A DNA stretch of 64,000 nt from Fen-1231 sp035286465 (GTDB lineage Bacteria > Gemmatimonadota > Gemmatimonadetes > Gemmatimonadales > Gemmatimonadaceae): contig DATEDF010000051.1 of NCBI GenBank assembly GCA_035286465.1, positions 14,897 through 78,896 of the forward strand, written 5' to 3'. Below the pieces are notes generated by a model. It did not search any database, had not been told where the DNA came from, and saw only the letters and a program-made list of their open reading frames with translations. The number at the start of each line of letters is the position of its first letter. Within the stretch, counting starts at the first letter, position 1. A program made the position numbers and the translations under genes. Shown here one piece after another: positions 1-8,578 of this stretch.

Positions 1-23
1 GTAGCGCGGACCGGAGCTGGTCC

Positions 24-1016
24 CTAGAGCTGCACCAGCCGCTCGACCCCCACCCCCTCCGCCTCCGCCTGGAAGTTCAGCACCATCCGGTGGCCGAGCA
101 CGTTGTGCGCCACGGCCTTCACGTCGTCGAGGTCGGGCACGCTCCGGCCGTCCACCGCCGCCCGCGCCTTGGCGCCCAGGATCATGTACTGGCCCGCGCG
201 CGGCCCCGCGCCGTAGCTGATGTACTTCCGCACGTCGGCGCTCGCGCCCGGCTCCTCCGGCCGCGTGGCGCGCGCGAGGTTCACCGCGTACTCCACCACC
301 GAGGGCGGCGCCGGCAGCCGGCGCACGAGGTGCTGCATCTCGATCACCTGCGCGCCCGTGAGCACCGGCCGGATGACCGCCGTGCGATCGTCCGTCGTCG
401 TCACGACGATCCGCTGCTCCTCCTCCTTCGAGGGATAGCCGACCTTGAGCTCGAACATGAACCGGTCGAGCTGCGCCTCGGGGAGCGAATAGGTGCCGTC
501 GTGCTCGATGGGGTTCTGCGTGGCGAGCACGAAGAACGGCTCGGGGAGCTGATAGGTCTTCCCGGCGGCGGTGACGCGGTGCTCCTGCATCGCCTCGAGC
601 AGCGCTGCCTGCGTCTTGGGCGGCGCGCGGTTGATCTCGTCGGCCAGCACGATGCTCGCGAACACCGGACCCTTCGTGAAGGTGAAGGCGCGCTTTCCCG
701 TACCGTGGTCTTCCTCGAGCAGCTCCGTGCCCGTGATGTCGGAGGGCATCAGGTCGGGCGTGAACTGGATGCGCGAGAAACTCTGGTCCAGGGCCTGCGC
801 GAGCGTCTGGATGAGGAGGGTCTTCGCGAGCCCGGGGACGCCGATGAGGATGACGTGGCCACCGGCGAGAATCGAGACGACGAGGTTGTCCACAATGGAC
901 GTCATCCCGACGATGCGCTTCGCGATCTCGTCCGCGAGCTTCCGGTGCGCGGCGGCGAGCGTGTCGAGCAGCTCGAGATCTCGTTCGTCGGCGGTCTGGA
1001 CGGTGCGTGTGGCCAC
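24..1016 (-). CDS. MoxR-family AAA+ ATPase
   Basis: Cytoplasmic AAA+ ATPase of the MoxR family, chaperone-like ATPases that usually work with von Willebrand A-domain proteins. From a GTG start at 1016 the protein is 330 aa. Walker A GVPGLAKT is at about residues 59-66, Walker B IVLADEI at about 122-128, sensor 1 ATQNP at about 165-169, and a likely arginine finger in EAQLDRF at about 185. The reading frame stays open upstream to 1451, but that extension is Arg-rich, overlaps the lipoprotein gene and is not conserved-looking, so GTG 1016 (8 bases after the upstream stop) is preferred. It lies in an operon after the BsuPI-like lipoprotein. The expected VWA/DUF58 partners would lie beyond the left edge and are not visible. 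Confidence 0.9.
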   Translation of the reverse strand: MATRTVQTADERDLELLDTLAAAHRKLADEIAKRIVGMTSIVDNLVVSILAGGHVILIGVPGLAKTLLIQTLAQALDQSFSRIQFTPDLMPSDITGTELLEEDHGTGKRAFTFTKGPVFASIVLADEINRAPPKTQAALLEAMQEHRVTAAGKTYQLPEPFFVLATQNPIEHDGTYSLPEAQLDRFMFELKVGYPSKEEEQRIVVTTTDDRTAVIRPVLTGAQVIEMQHLVRRLPAPPSVVEYAVNLARATRPEEPGASADVRKYISYGAGPRAGQYMILGAKARAAVDGRSVPDLDDVKAVAHNVLGHRMVLNFQAEAEGVGVERLVQL

Positions 1017-1024
1017 GCCGAAAT

Positions 1025-1504
1025 CTAGCGCACGATGAACTCGGCGCGCTGCTCCATCGGATAGTTCGCGCTCGAGAGCGTCGCCACGGCGACGTAGCGG
1101 CCCGGCGCCGCCTCGCGCCATCGCCCCTCGTACTCGAGCGCGTCGCTCGCGCGGAGCACCCGGTTCTGCAGCGCCTGCGTGAACATCCGCCCCACACTCC
1201 ACCGCCATACTTCGCGGCCCAGCGTGTCGAGCACGACCAGATCGTGGGTCTGCCCGCTGGGGAAGTTCACCTCGAGCTTCTTCTCGCCGGTGTTCATCAC
1301 GCGGAAACCGAAGCGGACGCCGTCGGCGACGTTGACGACCTTGACGTCGAGCGACGCCGCGAGCACGCGCGCGTGGTCCTGGTCGCGGATGCGCGCCCTT
1401 GCTGTGCGCGCGGATGTCGAGGAGTCGCCGCCATGAGGTCTCGGGCCGCATGCGAAGACGAGCACGCCGACCGAGAAGAACGCGAATGCGATTCTGCCGT
1501 TCAT
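1025..1504 (-). CDS. BsuPI-domain lipoprotein
   Basis: Predicted exported lipoprotein of 159 aa. The ATG at 1504 gives a short signal peptide ending in the lipobox VFAC, so the mature protein would be lipid-anchored. The rest resembles the BsuPI domain (intracellular proteinase inhibitor, an Ig-like beta sandwich): VRFGFRVMNTGEKKLEVNF, then the SGQTHDLVVLD and GREVWRWS strands. An in-frame upstream start at 1603 would hide the signal peptide and is rejected. It sits 8 bases upstream of the MoxR ATPase and is probably co-transcribed. Whether it inhibits proteases is unknown; in many bacteria the domain is simply an extracytoplasmic module. Confidence 0.75.
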   Translation of the reverse strand: MNGRIAFAFFSVGVLVFACGPRPHGGDSSTSARTARARIRDQDHARVLAASLDVKVVNVADGVRFGFRVMNTGEKKLEVNFPSGQTHDLVVLDTLGREVWRWSVGRMFTQALQNRVLRASDALEYEGRWREAAPGRYVAVATLSSANYPMEQRAEFIVR

Positions 1505-1743
1505 GACGCCGATGCGGGGCTGATCGAACGCGGAAAGTGATGATTCACACGCGACATCACAAATCTCACTCGCATTCGCGTGGACTGTAGAACATATCAA
1601 CACACTGACGATTCGTCAAATCGCTCGTCACGGCTAAGTGACTGAGTTTCGGGAGGTTGGTGGGAGGGAGCGGGGGGCGGGGTGCCGCAATGGCCGGAAT
1701 CGGCCAGGCGGCTCGCCGTGTGGAACACCGGAAGTCGTTTTGC

Positions 1744-1772
1744 TTGCGCACTTTTTCACAAGCCCGTAACTT
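1744..1772 (+). promoter_or_regulatory. candidate sigma70-type promoter of the atp operon
   Basis: TTGCGC at 1744-1749 and TAACTT at 1767-1772 are separated by 17 bases and lie just upstream of the ATG at 1783. A transcript from here would have almost no leader. This is pattern matching only; consensus promoters of this lineage are poorly defined. Confidence 0.3.
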
Positions 1773-1782
1773 CCATACCGGA

Positions 1783-2109
1783 ATGCCCAGCGAGGAGCGG
1801 CCAGAGCGCGAGCGGTCGGCCGCCGAGGAGCGGGAAATCGCCCGGCGGCGCGACGAGCTGATCGCCGCGGCCAAGGGCGAGCGGACGGGCGGCCCCGGCT
1901 CCGGGGCGCGGCTCGCAGGGCTCGGGCTCCAGTTCGTCATCGCGATCCTCCTCTGCCTCTTCGCGGGGCAGTGGCTCGACCGGCGGCTTGGTTCGGCGCC
2001 CTGGTTCCTGCTCGCGGGGGTGCTCGTGGGCGCCGCGGCCGGCTTCTATTCGCTCTATCGCGCGCTGGTGGCCGAGAACCGGCGGCTGGACGAGGAGGAG
2101 CGGAAGTGA
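1783..2109 (+). CDS. AtpZ/AtpI-family membrane protein
   Basis: Small membrane protein of 108 aa at the head of the ATP synthase gene group. A charged N-terminal 35 residues (many Arg/Glu) is followed by two hydrophobic helices (GLQFVIAILLCLFAGQWLDR and WFLLAGVLVGAAAGFYSLYR), the layout of the AtpZ/AtpI family (F0F1 ATPase-associated, Pfam PF09527 type) that helps c-ring assembly or Mg2+ handling. The ATG at 1783 is chosen over the upstream GTG 1657 because the extra 42 residues are unlike the family. The stop codon overlaps the GTG start of the next gene (GTGA). Confidence 0.8.
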   Translation: MPSEERPERERSAAEEREIARRRDELIAAAKGERTGGPGSGARLAGLGLQFVIAILLCLFAGQWLDRRLGSAPWFLLAGVLVGAAAGFYSLYRALVAENRRLDEEERK

Positions 2110-2453
2110 GGCGGTGGGCGCTCTGGACCCTCGCGCTCGCGGTCATCGTCGGGGGCGGCTCGTTGCTGGCGACCTGGGCGGTGCCGGGCGAGGCCGTCGC
2201 GCGCGCGGTGTGGACGAGCGCGGGGGTCGCGTTCGTGGTACAGTTGGGAACGTTCGGCCTGGCCCGGGGGGCGCAGCGAACGAACGTGATGGCCGGCTGG
2301 GGGGCGGGGATGGTGATCCGCTTCCTGGCGCTCGCCGTCTATGCCTTGCTCGTGGTCCGGCGGCTCGGGCTCGCCCCGGCGCCGGCGCTGCTCAGTCTGG
2401 CGGCGTTCCTCTTCGTCTCGACGATCGTTGAACCCGTGCTGCTGAAACCGTGA
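2106..2453 (+). CDS. ATP synthase subunit I-like membrane protein
   Basis: Predicted 115-aa protein with about four transmembrane segments (WTLALAVIVGGGSLLATW, AVWTSAGVAFVVQLGTFGLA, GAGMVIRFLALAVYALLVV, LLSLAAFLFVSTIVEPVLL). Position between the AtpZ-like gene and atpB, size and topology match ATP synthase subunit I (AtpI-like), an accessory factor not part of the finished enzyme. The GTG start at 2106 overlaps the preceding stop, and its own stop overlaps the GTG of atpB, so translation is probably coupled throughout. Assignment rests mainly on context and topology. Confidence 0.7.
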   Translation: MRRWALWTLALAVIVGGGSLLATWAVPGEAVARAVWTSAGVAFVVQLGTFGLARGAQRTNVMAGWGAGMVIRFLALAVYALLVVRRLGLAPAPALLSLAAFLFVSTIVEPVLLKP

Positions 2454-3439
2454 GAGTTCGCGCCCTGGTGGTCGCCCTGGTGTTCGCGCTCGGCCCGTGG
2501 GGGGCGAGCGCCCAAGGGACGACGAAGGCGCCGGCGAAGGCACCGACGGCAGCGCCTGCGGAGGCGCCCGCCCAGGCGCCCGCGAAGGAGCCGGCGCGCG
2601 AGGACTACATCACGCCGCACATCTCCGACTCGCGGCACCTCGAGTTGCCGGCCTTCTCCCTGGCCGAGGGGTTCACGCGGGAGGTCGAGCTGCCGCGGTG
2701 GAAGCCGCTCACTGTGTTTGGCGTGGAGCTGGACCTCTCGCCGACCAAGCACGTGGTGTTCCTCCTCCTCTCGGCGACGCTCGTGGCGCTCGTGCTGATC
2801 GGCTCGGCGCGCTCGGTGCAGCGCGCGACGGCGGCGGGGCGGCCGCCGTCGGGATTCGCGAACGCGATCGAGGCGATCGTCCTCTACATCCGGAACGAGG
2901 TCATCCTGCCCAACGTCGGCCCGCACGGGAACAGGTTCGTGCCGTTCTGCCTGACGCTCTTCTGGATGATCCTCTCGGCGAACCTGCTCGGGCTCGTGCC
3001 CTACGGTGCGACGGCGACTGGGAACATCTCGGTGACGGCGACGCTCGCGGGCCTCTCCTTTCTCGTCACCGAGATCGCGGGAATGCGCACGCTCGGGAAG
3101 GGGTACCTGAGCACGATCTTCTACTGGCCGCACGACATGCCGCTCCCCGTGCGTTCGGTGATGACGCTGATCATGACGCCGGTGGAGATCATCTCGAAGT
3201 TCACGAAGCCGTTCGCGCTGGCGATCCGGCTCTTCGCGAACATGACGGCGGGGCACGTGGTGCTGCTGGCGCTGATCGGGATGGTCTTCACCTTCGGCTC
3301 GTGGATCATCGCGCCGCTGCCGGCGGCGATGGCGGTGGCGATCATGCTGCTGGAACTGTTCGTGGCGTTTCTGCAGGCGTTCATTTTCACGATGCTGACG
3401 TCGGTGTTCATCGGGCTCATTCGGGAGTCGCACCACTGA
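2450..3439 (+). CDS. atpB: ATP synthase Fo subunit a
   Basis: Subunit a of the F-type ATP synthase, the stator channel for protons, 329 aa. The signature helix contains LAIRLFANMTAGH, with the essential stator arginine at about residue 260, followed by a final hairpin of long helices. The N-terminus carries a signal-peptide-like hydrophobic stretch ending near ASAQ and a Pro/Ala/Lys-rich tract of about 30 residues, an extension also known in subunit a of other phyla such as Bacteroidota. The start is GTG at 2450, overlapping the previous stop. It is followed after 34 bases by atpE. Confidence 0.95.
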   Translation: MRVRALVVALVFALGPWGASAQGTTKAPAKAPTAAPAEAPAQAPAKEPAREDYITPHISDSRHLELPAFSLAEGFTREVELPRWKPLTVFGVELDLSPTKHVVFLLLSATLVALVLIGSARSVQRATAAGRPPSGFANAIEAIVLYIRNEVILPNVGPHGNRFVPFCLTLFWMILSANLLGLVPYGATATGNISVTATLAGLSFLVTEIAGMRTLGKGYLSTIFYWPHDMPLPVRSVMTLIMTPVEIISKFTKPFALAIRLFANMTAGHVVLLALIGMVFTFGSWIIAPLPAAMAVAIMLLELFVAFLQAFIFTMLTSVFIGLIRESHH

Positions 3440-3473
3440 GCGTGCGGTTCAAACCATTCAACGGAGACCGGCA

Positions 3474-3743
3474 ATGCTTTATCCGCTGCTTCAGGCCGCG
3501 GCGTACACGAAGGACTTCGCGGCCGCCTGGGCGCAGCTGGGCGCGGGCGTGGGCGCGGGGCTCGCCGTGATCGGCGCGGGAGTCGGCGTCGGCATCATCG
3601 GCAGCAAGGTGGTGGAGGCGCAGGCGCGGCAGCCGGAGATGGCGGCGCGCGTGCAGACCGCCGGGCTGATCTTCGCCGCGCTGGTGGAGGGGGTCGCGCT
3701 CTTCGCGATCGTCATCGCGTTCATGATCCAGGGGAAGTTCTGA
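3474..3743 (+). CDS. atpE: ATP synthase Fo subunit c
   Basis: c-ring proteolipid, 89 aa, two transmembrane hairpins. Helix 1 is glycine/alanine rich (GAGVGAGLAVIGAGVGVG) and helix 2 carries the ion-binding carboxylate Glu72 in ALVEGVALF. The residue after the glutamate is Gly rather than Ser/Thr and helix 1 lacks the usual Gln, so a proton-type rather than sodium-type site is likely. The polar loop has the ARQP motif. An upstream hydrophilic stretch (YTKDFAAAW) is longer than in E. coli. The stop codon shares bases with the atpF start (TGATG). Confidence 0.95.
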   Translation: MLYPLLQAAAYTKDFAAAWAQLGAGVGAGLAVIGAGVGVGIIGSKVVEAQARQPEMAARVQTAGLIFAALVEGVALFAIVIAFMIQGKF

Positions 3744-4339
3744 TGAGGCGGCCGCTCATCGTGGCCGCGCTCGTCGTGGCCGCGCTCGTCGTGACCGCGC
3801 TCGTCGCGACCGCCGCGCCGGCCTTCGCGCAGGAGGCGCACGAGAAGAGTTCGCTGCTGACGCCGCACGGCGGGCTGATGGCGTGGACGCTCGTGGTGTT
3901 CGTCGCCCTGTTCCTCGTGCTCGGCAAGTTCGCGTTCGGGCCCATCACGGCGGCGGTGGAGCGGCGCGAGAAGGCGCTCGAGGACGCGCTGGCGTTCGCC
4001 AGGAAGGACCGCGACGACGCGGCGAAGCTGCTCGAGGAGCACCGGAAGCGGATCGAGTCGGCGCGGGGCGAGGCGCAGCGCTTCATCGCCGAAGGACGGG
4101 CGGCCGCCGAGGCGATGCGGGGGGAGATGCTGGAGCAGACGCGGCAGCAGCAGCAGGAGCTGCTGCAGCGCGCCCGGCGCGACATCGAGTCGGAGAAGTC
4201 GAAGGCGATTGACGTGTTGCGGCGCGAGGCCGTGGACCTCGCGATCGCGGGCGCGTCGAAGGTCATCGAGCGGAACCTCGACGACGCGGGGAACCGCCGG
4301 CTGGTCGAGCGCTATCTCGCGGGGATCGAGGCGCGCTGA
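3743..4339 (+). CDS. atpF: ATP synthase Fo subunit b
   Basis: Peripheral-stalk subunit b, 198 aa. It begins with an unusual cleavable-signal-like segment (Val/Ala-rich, ending APAFAQ), then the membrane helix LMAWTLVVFVALFLVLGKF. A long charged coiled coil follows (residues about 70-165, rich in Glu, Arg, Gln; a QQQQ run near 133). The C-terminal part (DLAIAGASKVIERNL) matches the delta-contacting end. It overlaps atpE by one base and its TGATG junction overlaps atpH, indicating translational coupling. Confidence 0.95.
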   Translation: MRRPLIVAALVVAALVVTALVATAAPAFAQEAHEKSSLLTPHGGLMAWTLVVFVALFLVLGKFAFGPITAAVERREKALEDALAFARKDRDDAAKLLEEHRKRIESARGEAQRFIAEGRAAAEAMRGEMLEQTRQQQQELLQRARRDIESEKSKAIDVLRREAVDLAIAGASKVIERNLDDAGNRRLVERYLAGIEAR

Positions 4340-4881
4340 TGCGCGAAGAATCGGTCGTGCGGAACTACGCCGAGGCGCTGCTCACGCTCGCGCGCCGCGC
4401 GAAGGCGGCGGACGAGTGGGCCGGGCTGATCCACGCGGTGGCGGGCGCGGTGGAGCAGGACGTGACGCTGCGCCGCTTTCTCGCCGCGCCGCAGGTGAGC
4501 GCGGGACAGAAGAACGCGGTGCTCGGCAAGGGGCTCGAGGGGAAGGCGCCGCCGCTCTTCATCAGGTTCCTGCAGAAGCTCGTGACGAACCGCCGGCAGC
4601 TGCTGATCCCGCAGATCGCGACGGAGTACGGGAACCTCCTCGATGCGGCGGCCGGGCGGGTGCACGCGCGGGTGACGGTCGCGCGGGCGCTCAGCGCGGA
4701 CGACGAGCGCGCGCTCGCGGCGCGGCTCTCGCAGGCGCTCGGGAAGTCCATCGTGCCGCACGTGCAGGTGAACGCGCGGATCCTGGGCGGCGTGGTGGTG
4801 CGCATCGGCGACACCGTGATGGACGGATCGGTGCGGCGGCGGCTCGGGGTGCTGCGGGCGCGGATGATGGCGGGGCGGTAG
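4339..4881 (+). CDS. atpH: ATP synthase F1 subunit delta
   Basis: Subunit delta, 180 aa, connects the peripheral stalk to the alpha3-beta3 head. The N-terminal helical domain begins with VVRNYAEALLTLA and the C-terminal region carries the conserved ILGGVVVRIGDTVMDGSV signature. It is the last gene of this group: 33 bases after its stop the convergent M28 peptidase gene ends. The genes for alpha, gamma, beta and epsilon, which normally follow, are absent here. Confidence 0.95.
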   Translation: MREESVVRNYAEALLTLARRAKAADEWAGLIHAVAGAVEQDVTLRRFLAAPQVSAGQKNAVLGKGLEGKAPPLFIRFLQKLVTNRRQLLIPQIATEYGNLLDAAAGRVHARVTVARALSADDERALAARLSQALGKSIVPHVQVNARILGGVVVRIGDTVMDGSVRRRLGVLRARMMAGR

Positions 4882-4914
4882 GGCACTGAGACGCGGGAGC
4901 GGGGGCGGCGGCCG

Positions 4915-6555
4915 CTACGGAACTCGCTGCACGCTCGCTGGCATCCGCTTGTCCATTGCGGGACGCCCGCGGGTCTCGGCCAACATCCAGACGCTCGCGA
5001 AGATGGTCCTCGTGACCCGGTGCATCCGGCGCAGGTCGAGCTTGCACGCCTCGTCGCCCGGGCCGTGGTAATCGCCGTGCTCGCCGTTCATCACGTTCAC
5101 CGTGAGCACACCGCGCTCGACGAGCGGCGCGGCGCCGGTGCGCGGAAAGAAGTACGGGTGGTCGGCGCGGTCAAACGTGTGGTTCAGTCCGATGCCGAGG
5201 TAGTCGCGATTCGTGCGCTCGAGGAGCGAATCGAGCGCCGTGCTGAGCACGCGCGGCCCGACCACGTAGATCTCCTCGGGACCTGCAAGCTCCTCCTCGC
5301 CCTCGACGTTGGTCCCCGGCTGCTTGCTGCGGCCGATCATGTCCACGTTGAAGTGGGTGACGATGCGCTCGAGCGGCACCGGCGGATGCACCGCGAAATA
5401 CCGCGAACCCCAGAGCCCGGATTCCTCGCCTGTGTCCCACACGAACATGACGGACCGGCGCGGGCGCGGCCCGCGCATCATCGCTTCGGCGATCGAGAGC
5501 AGCGCCGCGCTCCCCGATGCGTTGTCGTCCGCGGCATTGAAGATCGTGTCGCCGGCTGTCGCGCCCTCAGCCGCACCGTCGAGGTGTGCGCCGAGCATCA
5601 CGTACTCGTCGCGGAGTGAGCGATCGCGTCCTTCGATCACTGCGACCACGTTGTACGGGCGAAGCTCGGTGGTCGAAGACATGCCGAGGTGGATCGTGGC
5701 CGTCACGTGGGTAGGAAGCTCGAACGACGGGACGAAATCGCGCTTCTCGCCGTTTGCGAGGACGCTGCGCACACCCTGCGGCGCGCTTGCGAGCAGCGCC
5801 GCCGCGACGTGCGGCTTCGCCCACAGCACCGGGAAGTTCGCGCCGGAGTACGCGCCCGGAGGGTTGGGCGAGAGCGCACGCGACTGGAGCCCGATGCTCC
5901 GTGTCGCTGGCCGCGCCCACCTTGTCAGCATTGGTGGCGGATTGATGAGCACCAGCGCCGCGGCACCCTCCTGCTGCGCGACGAGCTGCGACGGCACCCA
6001 GTCGGAGATGGGCGTTCCCAGCGACCCGAAGGTCTCCCCCTTGGGGAGCACACCTGGCCCGTGAGCGACGATGATGCGCCCTTTCACGGTGACGCCGGCG
6101 AACGGATCGATGCGCTTCTTGGGGACGCGGATCCCGTGGCCCACGTAGGTCATCGGGGCCGTGACGGTTCCCGAGTCGGCGAAGGAGATAACGAGGAAGT
6201 CGGCACCCTCGCGGAAGTGACGACCGCCGAGCGTGAACCACGTCCGGGCCGTGTCGCGGCGGGCGTTGCGCACGACGTAGTGCTGCAGGAACGTCCCGCC
6301 GTCGCCGGCGGGTGTCAGCCCCGACTGCGTGAGGCGGCGCACGATGTACGCGGCGGCGCTGTCGAGCCCGGGCGACGGTGTGCTGCGGCCCAGGAGCGCG
6401 TCGGAGGCCAGGTAGGTGACGTCGGCGGCGAGCCGCGCGGAGTCTACGGCGTCCGCAGCGGCGCGCACGTTGTCCGGGAGCGTGACCGGATCGCGTCGGG
6501 CGCAGGCGTCGGCCACACAGGCGGCGGCGACTAGAGGGAGGAGACGACGCAGCAT
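4915..6555 (-). CDS. M28-family metallopeptidase with PA domain
   Basis: Exported zinc-dependent aminopeptidase-type enzyme, 546 aa. A short hydrophobic leader with a possible lipobox (VADAC) opens the protein, then a region typical of exported M28 enzymes (YIVRRLTQSGLTPAGDGG), a protease-associated insert (about residues 130-280), and the catalytic domain. Candidate metal and catalytic residues: His in MLGAHLD, Asp in NAADDNASG, the glutamate pair in DTGEESGLWG, Asp in FNVDMIG, and His in GEHGDYHGPGDE. The ATG at 6555 is used. It converges with the atp operon. A second member of the family begins at 63410. Substrate is unknown; extracellular peptide degradation is inferred. Confidence 0.9.
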   Translation of the reverse strand: MLRRLLPLVAAACVADACARRDPVTLPDNVRAAADAVDSARLAADVTYLASDALLGRSTPSPGLDSAAAYIVRRLTQSGLTPAGDGGTFLQHYVVRNARRDTARTWFTLGGRHFREGADFLVISFADSGTVTAPMTYVGHGIRVPKKRIDPFAGVTVKGRIIVAHGPGVLPKGETFGSLGTPISDWVPSQLVAQQEGAAALVLINPPPMLTRWARPATRSIGLQSRALSPNPPGAYSGANFPVLWAKPHVAAALLASAPQGVRSVLANGEKRDFVPSFELPTHVTATIHLGMSSTTELRPYNVVAVIEGRDRSLRDEYVMLGAHLDGAAEGATAGDTIFNAADDNASGSAALLSIAEAMMRGPRPRRSVMFVWDTGEESGLWGSRYFAVHPPVPLERIVTHFNVDMIGRSKQPGTNVEGEEELAGPEEIYVVGPRVLSTALDSLLERTNRDYLGIGLNHTFDRADHPYFFPRTGAAPLVERGVLTVNVMNGEHGDYHGPGDEACKLDLRRMHRVTRTIFASVWMLAETRGRPAMDKRMPASVQRVP

Positions 6556-6774
6556 GACGACACCTCATCGGTCCCTGATCGGAGTCTCAATCGGCCCCGC
6601 GCGAGTATATGGCGAGCGGCGGAGCACGGCAACCGGCACGCACGGCGACTGCCGCCGCTCTACCCCATCCTGCACCGACTCCTGCCTCGTTCTCGGCGCG
6701 CGGAGGCTGTGAGCACGCTTGTGCCGGCCCATAACTCCCGGCGCGACGCATCGTCGAACATGTGAGTCACTTCA

Positions 6775-7944
6775 ATGCGATGCCTTCTCTACGCGCTCCT
6801 CTGGTTCGCCACGGTCGCGTGTGGCTCTTCACCAGCCACCACGGAACCCACGACCGCGCTGCAGGTGCGTCTGGTCAAGACGGTCACGCTCACCACCGAC
6901 GCAGACGGCGGCTCCGCACGGCCGGAGATCGTCGCGACGGCCAACCGCGTGTTCGTTCTCTTTCTCGGGAACATCGCCGGCGGAGGCAACCGGACGTTCG
7001 ATCTGAGAATCTACGACCGCGATCTCAACACGGTGCTAGGCTCCAGGACCCTCGTATCAACAACCGCGCAGTATGGCGGCCCCACCGACATCAGAGTCGC
7101 CGCTGACGGGCAGTACCTGTACGCATTCTACGAGACGCACAAACCCACGTCGCCGACGGCTGCCACGACCTGGCTCTGGGGTGCGAAGTTTGCGCTCGAC
7201 GACAACTTTGCCCGGGTCGCCTTCACTGCGCCCATCGCGAGCAGCAGCCCGATGTCGGAACTCGGTGATGGGGGCGAGCTGCTCGACGATCCCGCGCCTC
7301 TGGTGGGACCAACCTCGGTGTTCATCGTGACTCGCCTCAAGTACTCGATCGCCAGAGCGGGCCGGACGGTTTACCGAGTGCGAGAGTTCAGCAAGGCCGA
7401 TCTGACCAGGTTGTTCGAGTTCGACCTCGACTTGTCCAGTGTCGCCGATGGGCGAGCGCGAGTGACGAGTCTTCTCTTCTGGAACAACAGCATCCTGATG
7501 GCGCTGGCGACGACCGTTTCGGATCAGGGAGTGAACGAGAGCAATGACGATGGCGCGCTCTCGGATGTCATCCTCGTGCGCCTGCGACCGGATTGGACCC
7601 TCGACCCTCAACGGGTCGTTCAGACCGTTTCGGCGGAGGCAAACGATCGGGAGAACTACGTCTCCGGCTTCGACACTGACGGCGAGCTTTTCTATGTCAC
7701 CTACAAGCAGGCAGTGGGCAGCCCACCGTCAGGAGAGCAGAGAGCCTGGATCAAGATGTTCGACGGAGATTTCAAGCGGGTTCTTGCCGAGCAGGTGAAG
7801 AGCACGGGATGGGGTCCGAGCGGAGGGGAGATCCGGCCTTCGCTGGAAGTGCTGGGAAACAGGATCTTTTCGGGACAGAGCAGTGGTCAGGGCCTCGGGG
7901 CAGGGAATGCAGAGCTGTTCGTCTATGAGGTGGTCGGGAAGTAG
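6775..7944 (+). CDS. hypothetical lipoprotein, beta-propeller-like
   Basis: Predicted lipoprotein of 389 aa. The N-terminus MRCLLYALLWFATVACGSS has a lipobox ending at Cys16. I do not recognise a named family. The mature part shows regularly spaced beta-strand-like segments (ANRVFVLFLGN, GQYLYAFYETH, TSVFIVTRLKYS, DGELFYVTYKQ, GNRIFSGQSSG) like a seven- or eight-bladed propeller that reads out values. Codon use is slightly less GC-biased than in its neighbours. It stands alone on the plus strand with 219 bases of upstream non-coding DNA and 58 bases before the next operon, and may have its own promoter. Confidence 0.6.
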   Translation: MRCLLYALLWFATVACGSSPATTEPTTALQVRLVKTVTLTTDADGGSARPEIVATANRVFVLFLGNIAGGGNRTFDLRIYDRDLNTVLGSRTLVSTTAQYGGPTDIRVAADGQYLYAFYETHKPTSPTAATTWLWGAKFALDDNFARVAFTAPIASSSPMSELGDGGELLDDPAPLVGPTSVFIVTRLKYSIARAGRTVYRVREFSKADLTRLFEFDLDLSSVADGRARVTSLLFWNNSILMALATTVSDQGVNESNDDGALSDVILVRLRPDWTLDPQRVVQTVSAEANDRENYVSGFDTDGELFYVTYKQAVGSPPSGEQRAWIKMFDGDFKRVLAEQVKSTGWGPSGGEIRPSLEVLGNRIFSGQSSGQGLGAGNAELFVYEVVGK

Positions 7945-8002
7945 CGCTCCCGGTTGCGATCCGGCCTTATCTTTTCCCCCGCGCGCGCCCAGATTCAGGG
8001 CG

Positions 8003-8578
8003 ATGAGCGACCTCCCCCTCGACCGTCGCGCCTTCTTCTCGCAGGGCCTCCGCCGGATGCTGGGCAAGGCCGTGGACGTCGTCCAGGCGCGCGTCGTCGC
8101 GGGGCGCTACGTCCGTCCGCCCGGCGCGCTCCCCGAGCCGGCCTTCCTCGCCGCGTGCACGCGGTGCGGCGAGTGCGATCGCGTCTGTCCCGTGCACGCC
8201 ATCCACGTGCTGGGCACCGAGCACGGGCTGGCCGCCGGGACGCCCGCGCTCGACGTGAACCACACGGCGTGCGTGATGTGCACGGAGATGCCGTGCGCCG
8301 CCGTGTGCCCCACGGACGCGCTCGACGTGCCGGAGGATGGCTGGCTCGGCGTGCGCATGGCGGTGATCGCGATTGACGAGGAGCGCTGCATCGCGCACCG
8401 CGACATCTCGTGCGGCGTCTGCGCGCGTGTGTGCCCGGTGGGGGAGGCGGCGCTCGCGCTCGACCCGCGCGGCCGGCCGGTGCTCGGCGCGGCGTGCACC
8501 GGGTGCGGCACCTGCATCAGCGCGTGCGTGACGTCGCCCAGCTCGATCGCGGCCCGGGCGATCGGAGCCTACCAGTGA
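8003..8578 (+). CDS. 4Fe-4S polyferredoxin (NapG/MauM-like)
   Basis: Iron-sulfur electron-transfer protein of 191 aa. Four cysteine clusters are visible: CTRCGECDRVCP, CVMCTEMPCAAVCP, C-x7-CGVCARVCP and CTGCGTCISAC, so up to four [4Fe-4S] centres, as in ferredoxin-type NapG/NapF/MauM proteins. The N-terminus LDRRAFFSQGLRRML resembles a twin-arginine region but lacks a clear hydrophobic core, so location is uncertain. The ATG at 8003 is preferred to the upstream GTG 7883. The stop overlaps the GTG of the cupin gene, placing it first in the sugar-related operon although no redox partner is seen. Confidence 0.8.
   Translation: MSDLPLDRRAFFSQGLRRMLGKAVDVVQARVVAGRYVRPPGALPEPAFLAACTRCGECDRVCPVHAIHVLGTEHGLAAGTPALDVNHTACVMCTEMPCAAVCPTDALDVPEDGWLGVRMAVIAIDEERCIAHRDISCGVCARVCPVGEAALALDPRGRPVLGAACTGCGTCISACVTSPSSIAARAIGAYQ

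Noticed and set aside
90..1028. Plus-strand open frame of 312 aa opposite the MoxR ATPase
   Set aside because: Arg/His-rich shadow of the MoxR frame with no domain; typical of high-GC antisense.
2339..3436. Minus-strand 365-aa frame opposite atpB
   Set aside because: Composition dominated by Arg, His, Glu; antisense shadow of a clear atpB.
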